A stretch of DNA of 64,000 nucleotides from Microvenator marinus (GTDB lineage: Bacteria; Myxococcota_A; Bradymonadia; Bradymonadales; Bradymonadaceae), in the NCBI RefSeq assembly GCF_007993755.1, contig NZ_CP042467.1:955501-1019500 (forward strand), in the 5' to 3' direction. The notes under the pieces were generated by a model that saw nothing but the letters and a program-made list of their open reading frames with translations, made no database searches and had not been told where the DNA came from. Shown in pieces: positions 27,729-36,114 of the stretch; position 1 is the stretch's first letter, and each line of letters opens with the position of its first letter. The position numbers were made by a program, and so were the translations under genes.

Positions 27729-29060
27729 TCAGACTTCCAGAGCGCCGATAGAGTCGGCTGCTTTTCCTTCATCCTTTCCAAACTCGCTTAACTGCACACC
27801 AAGAGCTCTAGCTATGGTCAGGGGTACGCGCGTGGCGTTTTCAGCGGACGCTGAGCGATAGTGAACTCCTTTCTTCAACGCTCCACCCGCCGTACCGGCT
27901 AACAAAATCGGGAACTCGCTCAAGGAGTGCGTCCTACCGTACGAGACGTCCGAGGTTCCGAGCACCACGCAATTGTCCAAAAGCGTAGAATCCCCCTCAG
28001 GAATCGCCCTCAACGACTCGACCATATACGCGAATTCTTCGATCAGATACTTCACGATCGCGTTGACTTCGGGCTGGTCTCCGGGCTCGTCGTGCGTGAG
28101 CTGGTGGTGACCTGCAGACGCACCTTCGAAGAGCAAGTTGTTTACCGGATAGGTAATATAATTGCTAAAGACACGGGTTTGGTCGCACGCCAGCGCAAGC
28201 GCCACAAGGTCGCACATCGCACGATTCTTCTCCCTGACCTGTGCACGCCCGTCCAATGCCGGGTACTCGCGCAGCGGCCCCTCAGGACGCGCGCACGCCG
28301 CACGGTCAGGCGGGTCTTCTTCCAAGCGCTGCAGGCGCAGCTCCAGCTCTCGGATCGAGGTGAAGTGCTGGTCAAGGCGCGCCTTATCTGCGGCCCCTAC
28401 TCTGCCCTGAAGTTTACGCGAATCCTCCATCACGGCATCCAAGACACTACGCCTGAGCGCAATCCTCGGATCGACCTGAGCGTCCTCACCGGGCAGACGG
28501 AATCCGGTCCCAAAAATCCGGTCATAGAGCGCCCAGGGCGACGTCTCAGGCGGATTTCGGCTGTCCGGCCCGTTGTACGAAAGTCCAGCACTAGCCTCGG
28601 CCCCGTACTCGAGTGAGCGAAAGCGCGTCTCATTTCCGAGCGCGTCGGCGATGATCTGGTCAATGGTTGGTCCGGCAAAGGTCTCGTGTTGCCCCTCCAC
28701 AATCAGAGGCGTTCCCGAAAGAATTCCGCACGCTCCGGAAGTGTGCGGGATCACGTTGGGCACCTTGAGCTCGGTGCCCGAAACCACGGTGATTTCTTCT
28801 TTGACCCCAGCGAGCCCCAAAAGTTGTTCCGATAGCTCCCATTGGGCTCCCTCACCAGTGGGCACCCAACGCTCTGGATGTACCCCATTGCCCCAGAAGA
28901 AGAGGCCGAACCTCGGCGGGATGAGTTGCCCCTGCGCGAGCGCATTGCCGTTAGAGTTCAGGAACACTTCCAACACTGGTAAGCCCACGCTAACCGCCAT
29001 ACCTCCGAGCATGCCTTTGAGAATGGTCCTACGGGTCAATCCTCTCGTTCGTCGACTCAT
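27729..29060 (-). CDS. DUF1552 protein, Tat-exported
   Basis: 443 residues. N-terminus has a Tat-type signal (LTRRTILKGMLGGMAVSVGL). The body matches DUF1552: PPRFGLFFWGNGVHPERW, HTSGACGILSG, GPTIDQIIAD, LEYGAEASAGLSY, and VLGTSDVSYGRTHSLSEFPIL. These proteins are always paired with DUF1592-type proteins in Planctomycetota and Myxococcota; the fold is related to sulfatase/alkaline-phosphatase-like DUF1501 proteins, but no reaction is proven. It overlaps the DUF1592 gene by 4 nt. Confidence 0.88.
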   Translation of the reverse strand: MSRRTRGLTRRTILKGMLGGMAVSVGLPVLEVFLNSNGNALAQGQLIPPRFGLFFWGNGVHPERWVPTGEGAQWELSEQLLGLAGVKEEITVVSGTELKVPNVIPHTSGACGILSGTPLIVEGQHETFAGPTIDQIIADALGNETRFRSLEYGAEASAGLSYNGPDSRNPPETSPWALYDRIFGTGFRLPGEDAQVDPRIALRRSVLDAVMEDSRKLQGRVGAADKARLDQHFTSIRELELRLQRLEEDPPDRAACARPEGPLREYPALDGRAQVREKNRAMCDLVALALACDQTRVFSNYITYPVNNLLFEGASAGHHQLTHDEPGDQPEVNAIVKYLIEEFAYMVESLRAIPEGDSTLLDNCVVLGTSDVSYGRTHSLSEFPILLAGTAGGALKKGVHYRSASAENATRVPLTIARALGVQLSEFGKDEGKAADSIGALEV

Positions 29061-30655
29061 TCGCTCACCTTCACTTTTCTGAACGCGTCGCTCAGAACCA
29101 ATGCCTTCATCAGGGATTTGACGTCGTAATTCGCGGCTGCGAAAGACTCAGCAAGACGCCGCAAATCCTCATCCTCACCCGCGTAATCTCCTGAATTCGT
29201 GGCGTAAGCCGCCATCTTTTGCGTCAAACACTCGCCGAGCCGTTTGTGCTCTCTCACGAGTTCGGCGAGATCGGTTGGGTCTTCGAACGCATCACCATCC
29301 AAATCACCGGCGAGCTCAAGAGGAGCGCCGTTGTCCGTCGGACGGTAACGCCCGATACCATCGAAGTTCTCGTACGCGAGTCCAATCTTATCGGTCAGAT
29401 TATGACAGGACGCGCAATTCGGGTCTTCGAGGTGAACCGCAATGCGATCCCTCAGGGTCGGCTCGTTTCCGGTGGGCTCAGGAATCGAAGTATCTACGCC
29501 GGCTGGAGGAGGTGGAACCACGCGGCAGAGCAGCTTTTGTTGAACGAACATGCCTCGAAGAGTGGCCGAAGTAGAGACCGGATGCGACCACACGGCCAGG
29601 AAGCTCACATGACCTAGAATGCCGCGCCTCAGGCTCTCCTGAGAAAACTCGTACTCGGCAAAACCCTCTCGTGCAGGCGCTGGAACATCGTAAATGGCAG
29701 CGAGTTTGCGGTTTATGAAGGTCTTTCTGGTAGTAAGGGCATCCCGAAAATCCCCAGAGCCATCAAAGATGATTTCCTCGAGCACGCTCAGCGTCTCTTC
29801 TCGAGCGCTCTCGCCTACTTCCTCGCTGATATGAGGAAAGAGTTCCGGAGCCTTCGTGAGTCCATCGAGACGGTCGAGCTCGTAGTGGTCCACAAAGAAC
29901 TGCCTGACACCTCTCCTCGCCCGTGGATCCTCCAACATCCGGTCTACGGTTTCTTCCAAGACCGCATCATCCAAGAGCTCCCCGCTACGGGCGAGCTCCA
30001 GAAGCTCGTTGTCTGGCGTAGTGTTCCAAAGAAAGAAACTTAGGCGGCTCGCGAGCTCGTACGCATTGAGATCTCTAGCATCCTCGCCTAGCTCAGCACG
30101 AAAGAGGAAGTTCGGCGATTGAAGAATCGCGGCGAGCGCAAACTCCAGACCGTCATAAAAAGCGCCCGTGACACTGATAGCCTCTTGGCTGATACCCAAG
30201 AGCCGCTCAATTTCTTCAGAATCAAGAGGGCGTCTCCAAGCGCGTTCCCCAAAGGTCTTGATAAACTCCTCTGCACAGGCCAAATCCTCAACACCCGATG
30301 GCTCGCAAGGCATCACCCGATCACGAATCTCTGGGGTCTGCATGACCTGGCGCGAAACCTCATAGGCCGCGGTCTCATAGAGTTCAGCTCCGCGAGTCGA
30401 GATGCTGGTCGCCGAGGCGCCGGCCGCAACGAGACCCGAGGTTCTCGCATCGGGCTCAAGCCGAACGGGCAAGACGAGGTCTGGCCCGAAGAAGTCCCTC
30501 AAAATCTGGTTGTATTGGGTTTGAGTTAGACGTGGAAGCTTTGCAGGCTGTGCCTCAAGCTCCGCTCGAACCTCTGGCTCAGACGGTGAGTCCTCGCTCG
30601 AGCAACCCACAAATGCCAAACCGGCAAAAAGTGCCAAAAACGTGATTTTTCTCAT
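29057..30655 (-). CDS. DUF1592 (DUF1587/1595/1592/1588/1585) lipoprotein with heme c motif
   Basis: 532 residues from the ATG at 30655, with signal FLALFAGLAFVG and lipobox Cys18. Segments fit the usual order: LPRLTQTQYNQILRDFFG (DUF1587), FGERAWRRPLDSEEIERL (DUF1595), YELASRLSFFLWNTTPDNEL (DUF1592), FINRKLAAIYDV and RRGILGHVSFLAVWSHPVST (DUF1588), and a C-terminal DUF1585 with KALVLSDAFR. CASCHNLTDKIGLAYENFDG holds a CxxCH heme attachment site. Likely a periplasmic redox or degradative partner of the DUF1552 protein. The upstream in-frame ATG at 30709 would put 18 residues before the signal peptide and is rejected. Confidence 0.88.
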   Translation of the reverse strand: MRKITFLALFAGLAFVGCSSEDSPSEPEVRAELEAQPAKLPRLTQTQYNQILRDFFGPDLVLPVRLEPDARTSGLVAAGASATSISTRGAELYETAAYEVSRQVMQTPEIRDRVMPCEPSGVEDLACAEEFIKTFGERAWRRPLDSEEIERLLGISQEAISVTGAFYDGLEFALAAILQSPNFLFRAELGEDARDLNAYELASRLSFFLWNTTPDNELLELARSGELLDDAVLEETVDRMLEDPRARRGVRQFFVDHYELDRLDGLTKAPELFPHISEEVGESAREETLSVLEEIIFDGSGDFRDALTTRKTFINRKLAAIYDVPAPAREGFAEYEFSQESLRRGILGHVSFLAVWSHPVSTSATLRGMFVQQKLLCRVVPPPPAGVDTSIPEPTGNEPTLRDRIAVHLEDPNCASCHNLTDKIGLAYENFDGIGRYRPTDNGAPLELAGDLDGDAFEDPTDLAELVREHKRLGECLTQKMAAYATNSGDYAGEDEDLRRLAESFAAANYDVKSLMKALVLSDAFRKVKVSE

Positions 30656-30696
30656 AGCTTGCGGAGTGTAGCAAAGCTCGAGAACACGTACCAGAC

Positions 30697-31590
30697 TTAG
30701 TAGAGCCAACGCCCAAGTTCTTGGCGATAACGATGCGTCAATGGGTCGTCATCTCCGAGGATTTTGAATATCCGCACCATCGCCACTCGTGCGCCGTCAT
30801 CGCGAAACCCACGATTGAATTTCACGATTTCAAGCAAATGCTGCAGCGCCCTCTCCTTCTCTCCGGCCGCGCCTTCGATCATCGCCATCATCCAACGAAA
30901 CTCAGGGTCACGCGGGCTCGACTCAATCTCCTTGCTCAATGAAGTTCGCGGGTCACCGCCCCATCGCTCGCGTGCAGCGCTCAGTTGCCGATAGCCCTCG
31001 ACGAGCAGCCAAACACGCGCGAAGTCTTGCTCGATAAGGGCCTCCTCTGCGTCTGTGATCGACTCCAAAATCCCAAGGGCTTCCGAAAACTTCGCTTCTT
31101 CGCCGTCCAGGCACTCACCGATAGCGACCTCAGCCAATCCGATCATCGCCTCAAGATTTCGGTCCTCCGCCTGGTTCAAACGCTCAAAAATCGCACGGGC
31201 CTTGGCCAGTTGGTGGTCAGCTAGATACCCCCTGGCAGCGGCGAGTTCCTTGTCCGACGCACTCGGAATCACCTTTGCCAGCCACTGCTCAATCATATGT
31301 TTGGGGAGCGCTCCGCTGAACTCATCGACGACCTTGCCGTTTACGAAGGCCTTAACGTTGGGAATCCCTTGAATCCTGTACTCCTGTGCCTTTGCCTGAT
31401 TGGCATCCGTATCGATTTTGGCGAGCACCCAATCGCCCTTCGACTCGTTTGCGAGCCCTTCCAAAACAGGTCCCAAAACGCGGCACGGTCCGCACCACGG
31501 CGCCCAGAAGTCCACAACCACAGGCACTTCGTAGGAGCGCCGAATCACATCTGCTTCAAAGGTCTGGTCGCTCACTTCGATCACGTTCAT
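30697..31590 (-). CDS. Thioredoxin-domain protein with TPR tail (CnoX/YbbN-like)
   Basis: 297 residues from the ATG at 31590. Residues 1-110 are a thioredoxin domain with VVVDFWAPWCGPCRVLGPVL and cis-Pro loop GIPNVKAF. Residues about 120-297 are helical tetratricopeptide-type repeats (ARAIFERLNQAEDRNLEAMIGLAEV, GEKERALQHLLEIV). This matches CnoX/YbbN co-chaperones; the intact CGPC motif suggests redox activity, unlike the E. coli protein. No signal peptide, so cytoplasmic. Divergent from the RidA gene with 138 bp between starts. Confidence 0.92.
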   Translation of the reverse strand: MNVIEVSDQTFEADVIRRSYEVPVVVDFWAPWCGPCRVLGPVLEGLANESKGDWVLAKIDTDANQAKAQEYRIQGIPNVKAFVNGKVVDEFSGALPKHMIEQWLAKVIPSASDKELAAARGYLADHQLAKARAIFERLNQAEDRNLEAMIGLAEVAIGECLDGEEAKFSEALGILESITDAEEALIEQDFARVWLLVEGYRQLSAARERWGGDPRTSLSKEIESSPRDPEFRWMMAMIEGAAGEKERALQHLLEIVKFNRGFRDDGARVAMVRIFKILGDDDPLTHRYRQELGRWLY

Positions 31591-31728
31591 ATCTACTCCT
31601 GATTCTCCAGCATTCACCAAGGATAGTCTCGTCAGCGAGTCTAATCACCACTCGATTGCAGGCAACCGGCTTGACCCGTGAATCTACATTGGGCACAACT
31701 CAACAACCCATTGAACGGAGTCCAAACG

Positions 31729-32199
31729 ATGTCTTCACCTGAATCAAAACTCGACGAACTCGGTATCTCGCTTCCCGAAGCCCCCGCTCCAGCCGCTGCC
31801 TATGTGCCGTGGGTGCAAACTGGAAACACCCTCTTTACCGCCGGTCAAATCGCGATGAACGGAAAAGAGTTTGTGGCCACGGGTGTCGTTGGGCGCGACG
31901 TGGACCTTGAGGTTGCCGTCCAATGCTCCAGACAATGCGCCATCAACATCATGGCACAACTCAAGAGTGCACTTGGCGACCTCTCCCGGGTTCAACGCAT
32001 CGTAAAACTCAACGTCTTTGTGGCGTCGACACATGACTTTACCGACCAGCACCTTGTGGCGAATGGCGCGTCACAGCTCATCGCCGAGGTGTTTGGCGAA
32101 AAGGGCAAACACGCCCGCTCCGCCGTCGGCGTACCGTCGCTCCCCCTCAACAGTCCTGTAGAAATCGAAGCGATCGTCGAGGTCAAGGCGTCCACTTGA
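31729..32199 (+). CDS. RidA family protein
   Basis: 156 residues from the ATG at 31729 with GGAG 9 nt upstream. AYVPWVQTGNTLFTAGQIA, VVGRDVDLEVAVQCSRQCAINI and KHARSAVGVPSLPLNSPVEIEAIVEV match the YjgF/RidA fold; the conserved Arg of the imine-deaminating site is present (ARSAVGV). The N-terminal extension is typical of the longer subfamily. Role: hydrolysis of reactive enamine/imine intermediates, inferred from family. The 3' end overlaps the convergent SDR gene by 17 nt. Confidence 0.93.
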   Translation: MSSPESKLDELGISLPEAPAPAAAYVPWVQTGNTLFTAGQIAMNGKEFVATGVVGRDVDLEVAVQCSRQCAINIMAQLKSALGDLSRVQRIVKLNVFVASTHDFTDQHLVANGASQLIAEVFGEKGKHARSAVGVPSLPLNSPVEIEAIVEVKAST

Positions 32200-33109
32200 C
32201 GCCTGTGAGCTCTTCCGAGACCTCCCAGAGTCGTGTCGCATCCTCAATACTGCGCGCCTTTCGCGTGGTTTCGGCGATAGCGGGGCCTCCCTTCATTTCC
32301 ATGAAGCCCGATGGTCCAAAGTACTGGCCACATTCTACATCACGCATCCCGGCCGCGTAGGCGACAGGCAGCGCACCATCTTCTGCGGATTGCGCAAAGT
32401 ACTTGTTGCCCATGGACATGGCGAATTTGCCGAACGCCGAGTTTTCCATCTTCGGACCGAGCATCTGCAAGTTGGTATCGGCGTAACCTGGATGTGCAGC
32501 GAGCGAGATTGTATCTCTCCCCGCCGCTTGAAAACGCCGGCTCAACTCAAACATGAAGAGCAGATTCGCAAGTTTGGACTGACCGTAGGCACGCCACTTA
32601 TCGTAGCCTTTTTCCCACTGTAGGTCGTCGAATTGCATCTTCCCAAATTTATGAGCGTTGGAGCTCACCTGAACCACGCGCGCCCCACTCGTGGCCTTAA
32701 TCTTCGGGTCCAAAAGGCCGGTCAGTGCAAAATGCCCAAGGTGATTGGTCCCCAACTGCATCTCAAAACCGTCTTTGGTCTTGGTGTAAGGGATAGCCAT
32801 CACTCCGGCGTTGTTCACCAAGATGTCCAAACGATCATGGACCGCATTGAACTTTTTCGCGAACTTCTGAACTGACGAGAGGTCGGCGAGGTCGAGAGGA
32901 ATCATCTCCAAACGCGCATAGGGTAAATCTGCCTTGATCTTCTCCTGTGCTTCCTCCGCCCTGTCTACGGAACGACAACCCATCACGACTCGAGCACCAC
33001 GAGCAGTGAGCATCTTTGTCGTCTCAAAACCAAGCCCGGAATTCGCTCCCGTGACCACGCCGAGCTTTCCACTGAGGTCCGGCAGTTTCTCCCATGACCA
33101 TTCTCCCAT
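32183..33109 (-). CDS. Short-chain dehydrogenase/reductase
   Basis: 308 residues. Rossmann motif VVTGANSGLGFETTKML, NADP-type basic residue in GCRSVDRAEE, NNAGVMAIPYT, and catalytic SSNAHK...YGQSKLANLLF (Ser-Tyr-Lys). It belongs to the extended retinol-dehydrogenase/protochlorophyllide-reductase-like group; the substrate is unknown. Divergent from msrA; convergent with the RidA gene with a 17-nt overlap. Confidence 0.92.
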   Translation of the reverse strand: MGEWSWEKLPDLSGKLGVVTGANSGLGFETTKMLTARGARVVMGCRSVDRAEEAQEKIKADLPYARLEMIPLDLADLSSVQKFAKKFNAVHDRLDILVNNAGVMAIPYTKTKDGFEMQLGTNHLGHFALTGLLDPKIKATSGARVVQVSSNAHKFGKMQFDDLQWEKGYDKWRAYGQSKLANLLFMFELSRRFQAAGRDTISLAAHPGYADTNLQMLGPKMENSAFGKFAMSMGNKYFAQSAEDGALPVAYAAGMRDVECGQYFGPSGFMEMKGGPAIAETTRKARSIEDATRLWEVSEELTGVKWTP

Positions 33110-33225
33110 AACTACTCCGTCTCGGGATTCTTACCCCTATGGTCTATCGCGAGTGCTGGTGTTTGGCTAGTATCTGCAAACCTTCAGGGCGCCTGCGGCA
33201 TCCAAGCCCTGACGAGGAGGTCGAG

Positions 33226-33873
33226 ATGTTCCTAACATTCAAAAAACCAGAAATGCCCACCCCTGAGAGCTCGCTCCCAGGCCGAACCGAGAAGATGCCC
33301 GTGCCAGAAAAACACTATGTTCTGGGCACTCCTCTCGATGCCGAATTCGAAGGCATGGAGTTCGCCTTGTTTGGAATGGGTTGCTTTTGGGGTGTCGAGC
33401 GAAAGTTTTGGCAGATACCAGGCGTGCTTTCTACGGCCGCTGGCTATACCGCAGGCTACACACCAAACCCGACCTACAAAGAGGTGTGCAGCGGACAGAC
33501 CGGACACAACGAGGTCGTCAGAGTGGTCTATGACCCTACTAAAGTTTCCTACGAAGACCTCTTGAAAGTCTTTTGGGAAAACCACGACCCTACCCAGGGG
33601 ATGCGCCAGGGAAATGACCTAGGAACGCAGTATCGCTCGGGTATTTACGCTTACTCACAAGCTCAAAAGGAGTTGGCGGCGAGCACTCGCGATGCCTACC
33701 AGACCGCGCTGAAGACGGCGGGCCTTGGCGAAATCACCACGGAGATATTGGACGCGCCTGAGTTCTATTTTGCTGAGGACTACCACCAGCAGTACCTGGC
33801 CAAGAATCCCAATGGCTACTGCGGTATTGGTGGCACGGGCGTGAGTTGCCCCGTTGGCATCCTAAAGACCTAA
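33226..33873 (+). CDS. msrA: Peptide methionine-S-sulfoxide reductase MsrA
   Basis: 215 residues from ATG 33226, with AGGAGG 6 nt upstream. [14 protein letters not shown] has the catalytic Cys of the GCFWG motif; [32 protein letters not shown] and [21 protein letters not shown] complete the family signature with a C-terminal resolving Cys. Reduces methionine-S-sulfoxide in damaged proteins. Its stop overlaps the next start (TAATG). Confidence 0.96.
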   Translation: MFLTFKKPEMPTPESSLPGRTEKMPVPEKHYVLGTPLDAEFEGMEFALFGMGCFWGVERKFWQIPGVLSTAAGYTAGYTPNPTYKEVCSGQTGHNEVVRVVYDPTKVSYEDLLKVFWENHDPTQGMRQGNDLGTQYRSGIYAYSQAQKELAASTRDAYQTALKTAGLGEITTEILDAPEFYFAEDYHQQYLAKNPNGYCGIGGTGVSCPVGILKT

Positions 33874-34139
33874 TGGCCTGGTTTCTTTACGTGGTAGAGT
33901 GTGCTGACGGCACGCTATACGCCGGAATCACGACCGAGATAGAACGCCGGCTGCAGGAGCATAACACCTCGGCCAAAGGAGCCCGTTACACGCGAGCCAG
34001 GCGGCCGGTCCGTCTTCTCCAAGAGGCCGAGTTTGAGTCGAGATCTCAAGCTTCTAAGGCCGAATACTATTTCAAGCGGCTGACACGAACGCGGAAGAAA
34101 GAATGGGTGATTGAGCCGTTCGATCTCATCGAATCTTGA
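33873..34139 (+). CDS. GIY-YIG endonuclease-like protein
   Basis: 88 residues. FLYVVECADGTLYAGITTEIERRLQEHN carries the split Tyr...YAGIT motif and the catalytic Arg of the GIY-YIG fold; KAEYYFKRLTRTRKKEWV ends the domain. Matches the YhbQ/UPF0213-type small nucleases of unknown target. Co-translated with msrA by a TAATG junction. The 3' end overlaps the convergent gene by 14 nt. Confidence 0.9.
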   Translation: MAWFLYVVECADGTLYAGITTEIERRLQEHNTSAKGARYTRARRPVRLLQEAEFESRSQASKAEYYFKRLTRTRKKEWVIEPFDLIES

Positions 34140-34740
34140 CGTTCTCAAGCTTGATGACCGTCTTTGAATCTTGCTTGAAGTCGGTGGGAAACGTAATCCC
34201 TGCCTGAGTCTGAAGGGCTTCGCGAGTCATGTAGAAGCGCGGTTCTTTTTGGCCTCCAGGAAAGTACGCCCACCCAAAAACCACGCCCTTATCGTTGACG
34301 TAGAGCCTGTAGGTGTCACCAGGCGTATAGCCACCAGAGGAGTACCGAACCTCGAGCCACTTGGACTCGCTTTCTTGCCCAGGAATCTTGCCTGCGCCTT
34401 CTACCAACTCAACGTCGTCTCGAAAGATGAACTGCTCAAAAAGAAGCCAATAAGAGTCGTTGATGAACGCCTTATGTGCCTCTATCTCGTTAGTCTCTTT
34501 TAGACCTGCTCCAGTCGCAGGAATGTCCACGGTGGTATCACCAATCGTGGCCTTAACGCGCCCGGTCGTCCGATCCCATACGTAGGTACGGCTCATGCCG
34601 CGGGCCTGAGCGGTCCAGGTGAACTCAACGAACTTTACGTCCGACCAATCACCGTGCGCCTTTCGAATCTGCTCAGCGAGCCCTTGAGCCATTAGATCCG
34701 ACGAGACGAGCAGGAGCACCAAAAAAAGAAAAATTCGCAT
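34126..34740 (-). CDS. Exported hypothetical protein, LolA-like fold possible
   Basis: 204 residues from ATG 34740. Signal peptide (FLFLVLLLVSSDLMAQ) and a mature beta-rich protein with VKFVEFTWTAQARGMSRTYVWD, KWLEVRYSSGGYTPGDTYRLYVNDKG and FGWAYFPGGQKEPRFYM. The strand pattern and the YxLYVNxKG segment resemble LolA/LolB-like lipid-binding folds, but I cannot assign it firmly. The longer upstream frame lies inside tgt and is rejected. It starts 55 bp after tgt on the same strand. Confidence 0.65.
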   Translation of the reverse strand: MRIFLFLVLLLVSSDLMAQGLAEQIRKAHGDWSDVKFVEFTWTAQARGMSRTYVWDRTTGRVKATIGDTTVDIPATGAGLKETNEIEAHKAFINDSYWLLFEQFIFRDDVELVEGAGKIPGQESESKWLEVRYSSGGYTPGDTYRLYVNDKGVVFGWAYFPGGQKEPRFYMTREALQTQAGITFPTDFKQDSKTVIKLENVKIR

Positions 34741-34795
34741 TGAGAACCTCCAAGGTATTTTGCCACCCTCAGATGCACGGCGCCAGATAAGGGTG

Positions 34796-35953
34796 CTATT
34801 CGTCGTTGTCGTCGCGGGACTGGACGAGCTCCTCGAAACGATCTTCCGAGAGGTACTCTTCCAAGAAGTTCTCGCGGAATTTTTCGAAGCGGCCTTGCTC
34901 GATGGCGTCACGCATACCGCGCATCAGGTCCTGATAGAACGTGATGTTATGGAGCGTAGCGAGCGTTGAGCCGAGGATCTCTTTGACGTTGAGCAGGTGA
35001 TTGATATAGCCGCGAGAGAAGTTCTGACACGCGTAACACGAGCAATTGGTATCGAGCGGATACTTATCATTGCGGTACTTCCCCTTGGTCACGCGGTAGC
35101 GGCCTCGCCTCGAGAAGATGACGCCTGAGCGGCCAAGGCGACTCGGAAGTACGCAGTCGAACATATCGATACCGCGCGCCACACCCTCGACGAGGTCCTC
35201 CGGATAACCCACACCCATTAGATAGCGAGGTTTGTCCTTGGGGAGAAACGGAGCGGCAAACTCGATAGCCTGCATCATGAGGTCGTGCGTCTCGCCCACC
35301 GAAACACCGCCAATCGCGTAACCCGGCAAGTCGTGCTCGATGGTCAGCTGCGCGCTGAGCGCACGCAAATCGTCATAGGTAGAGCCTTGAACAATTCCAA
35401 AGAGCGATTGTGTATCGGCGGTGGTTTGAGCTTCTTTGCATCGCTTTAGCCAGCGGTCAGTGCGGTAGACTGCCTCCTGCGCGCGCCTGTAATCACACGG
35501 AAACTCCACGCACACATCGAAGGCCATGAAGATGTCCGCCCCGAGGTTCTCCTGGATTTGAACACTTCGCTCGGGCGTCAAGGTGACGGGCTTTCCTGAC
35601 TTCTCAAACTTGAAGGTCACACCCTCTTCTTCCACCTGAACCCCCGGCAAGGAGAAGACCTGAAACCCGCCGGAATCGGTGAGAATCGACTTGTCCCAGC
35701 CCATAAACTCGTGGAGGCCACCGAATTTTCGGACGACTTTGTCTCCGGGCGCAATATGGAGGTGGTAGGTGTTCCCGAGGCAGATTTCGGAACCCGTTTC
35801 CTTTAGGTCCCTGGGCATAAGCCCCTTGACCGTTCCACGAGTACCCACAGGCATGAACGCGGGGGTCTCGAAGGAGCCATGCAGTGTAGTTACGCGGCCG
35901 CGCCTTGCATCGTGGTCGGTCTTGAGGAGTTCAAATTTTAGTGGCTTAGTCAT
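34796..35953 (-). CDS. tgt: tRNA-guanine transglycosylase (queuine/preQ1)
   Basis: 385 residues. GNTYHLHIAPG, ILTDSGGFQVFSLPG (catalytic Asp in DSGGFQ), GYAIGGVSVGE, PRYLMGVGYPEDL, FDCVLPSRLGRSG and a zinc site of CSCYACQNF with downstream His. It exchanges guanine-34 for preQ1 in tRNAs with GUN anticodons, the first tRNA step of queuosine synthesis. No clear Shine-Dalgarno precedes the ATG at 35953; three 15-bp repeats lie in its 5' region. Confidence 0.96.
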   Translation of the reverse strand: MTKPLKFELLKTDHDARRGRVTTLHGSFETPAFMPVGTRGTVKGLMPRDLKETGSEICLGNTYHLHIAPGDKVVRKFGGLHEFMGWDKSILTDSGGFQVFSLPGVQVEEEGVTFKFEKSGKPVTLTPERSVQIQENLGADIFMAFDVCVEFPCDYRRAQEAVYRTDRWLKRCKEAQTTADTQSLFGIVQGSTYDDLRALSAQLTIEHDLPGYAIGGVSVGETHDLMMQAIEFAAPFLPKDKPRYLMGVGYPEDLVEGVARGIDMFDCVLPSRLGRSGVIFSRRGRYRVTKGKYRNDKYPLDTNCSCYACQNFSRGYINHLLNVKEILGSTLATLHNITFYQDLMRGMRDAIEQGRFEKFRENFLEEYLSEDRFEELVQSRDDNDE

Positions 35954-35984
35954 ATGAGTTGGCAGATTCTGAAGGTAGTTGAGG

Positions 35985-36029
35985 GCTTCTATCTCGGCAG
36001 CTTCTATCTTGGGAGCTTCTATCTTGGAG
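35985..36029. repeat. Three tandem 15-bp repeats upstream of tgt
   Basis: Units at 35985, 36000 and 36015 share GCTTCTATCTYGG, differing at few bases. They lie 32-77 bp upstream of the tgt ATG, on its coding strand as tandem AAGATAGAAGC boxes. Could be protein-binding sites or a slippage-prone spacer; they also read as a GFYLGS-type repeat in a plus-strand frame that I do not consider a gene. Confidence 0.75.
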
Positions 36030-36090
36030 GCATTTTTGGATCCACGGGCAATTTAGGTTTTGGACATTTGTCGATTTTCCCGCGCCCTTC

Positions 36091-36113
36091 CTACGAGGAC
36101 AGAGCCCTCGTAG
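36091..36113. repeat. Hairpin element with conserved loop, after the sigma54 regulator gene
   Basis: Perfect 8-bp arms CTACGAGG and CCTCGTAG around loop ACAGAGC, one base from the stop codon of the FHA regulator gene. The core GGACAGAGCCC is the same as in the hairpins inside the megasynthase gene while the outer arm differs but stays complementary. No T-run follows on the minus strand, so it is not a classical intrinsic terminator. Confidence 0.8.
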
Positions 36114-36114
36114 A

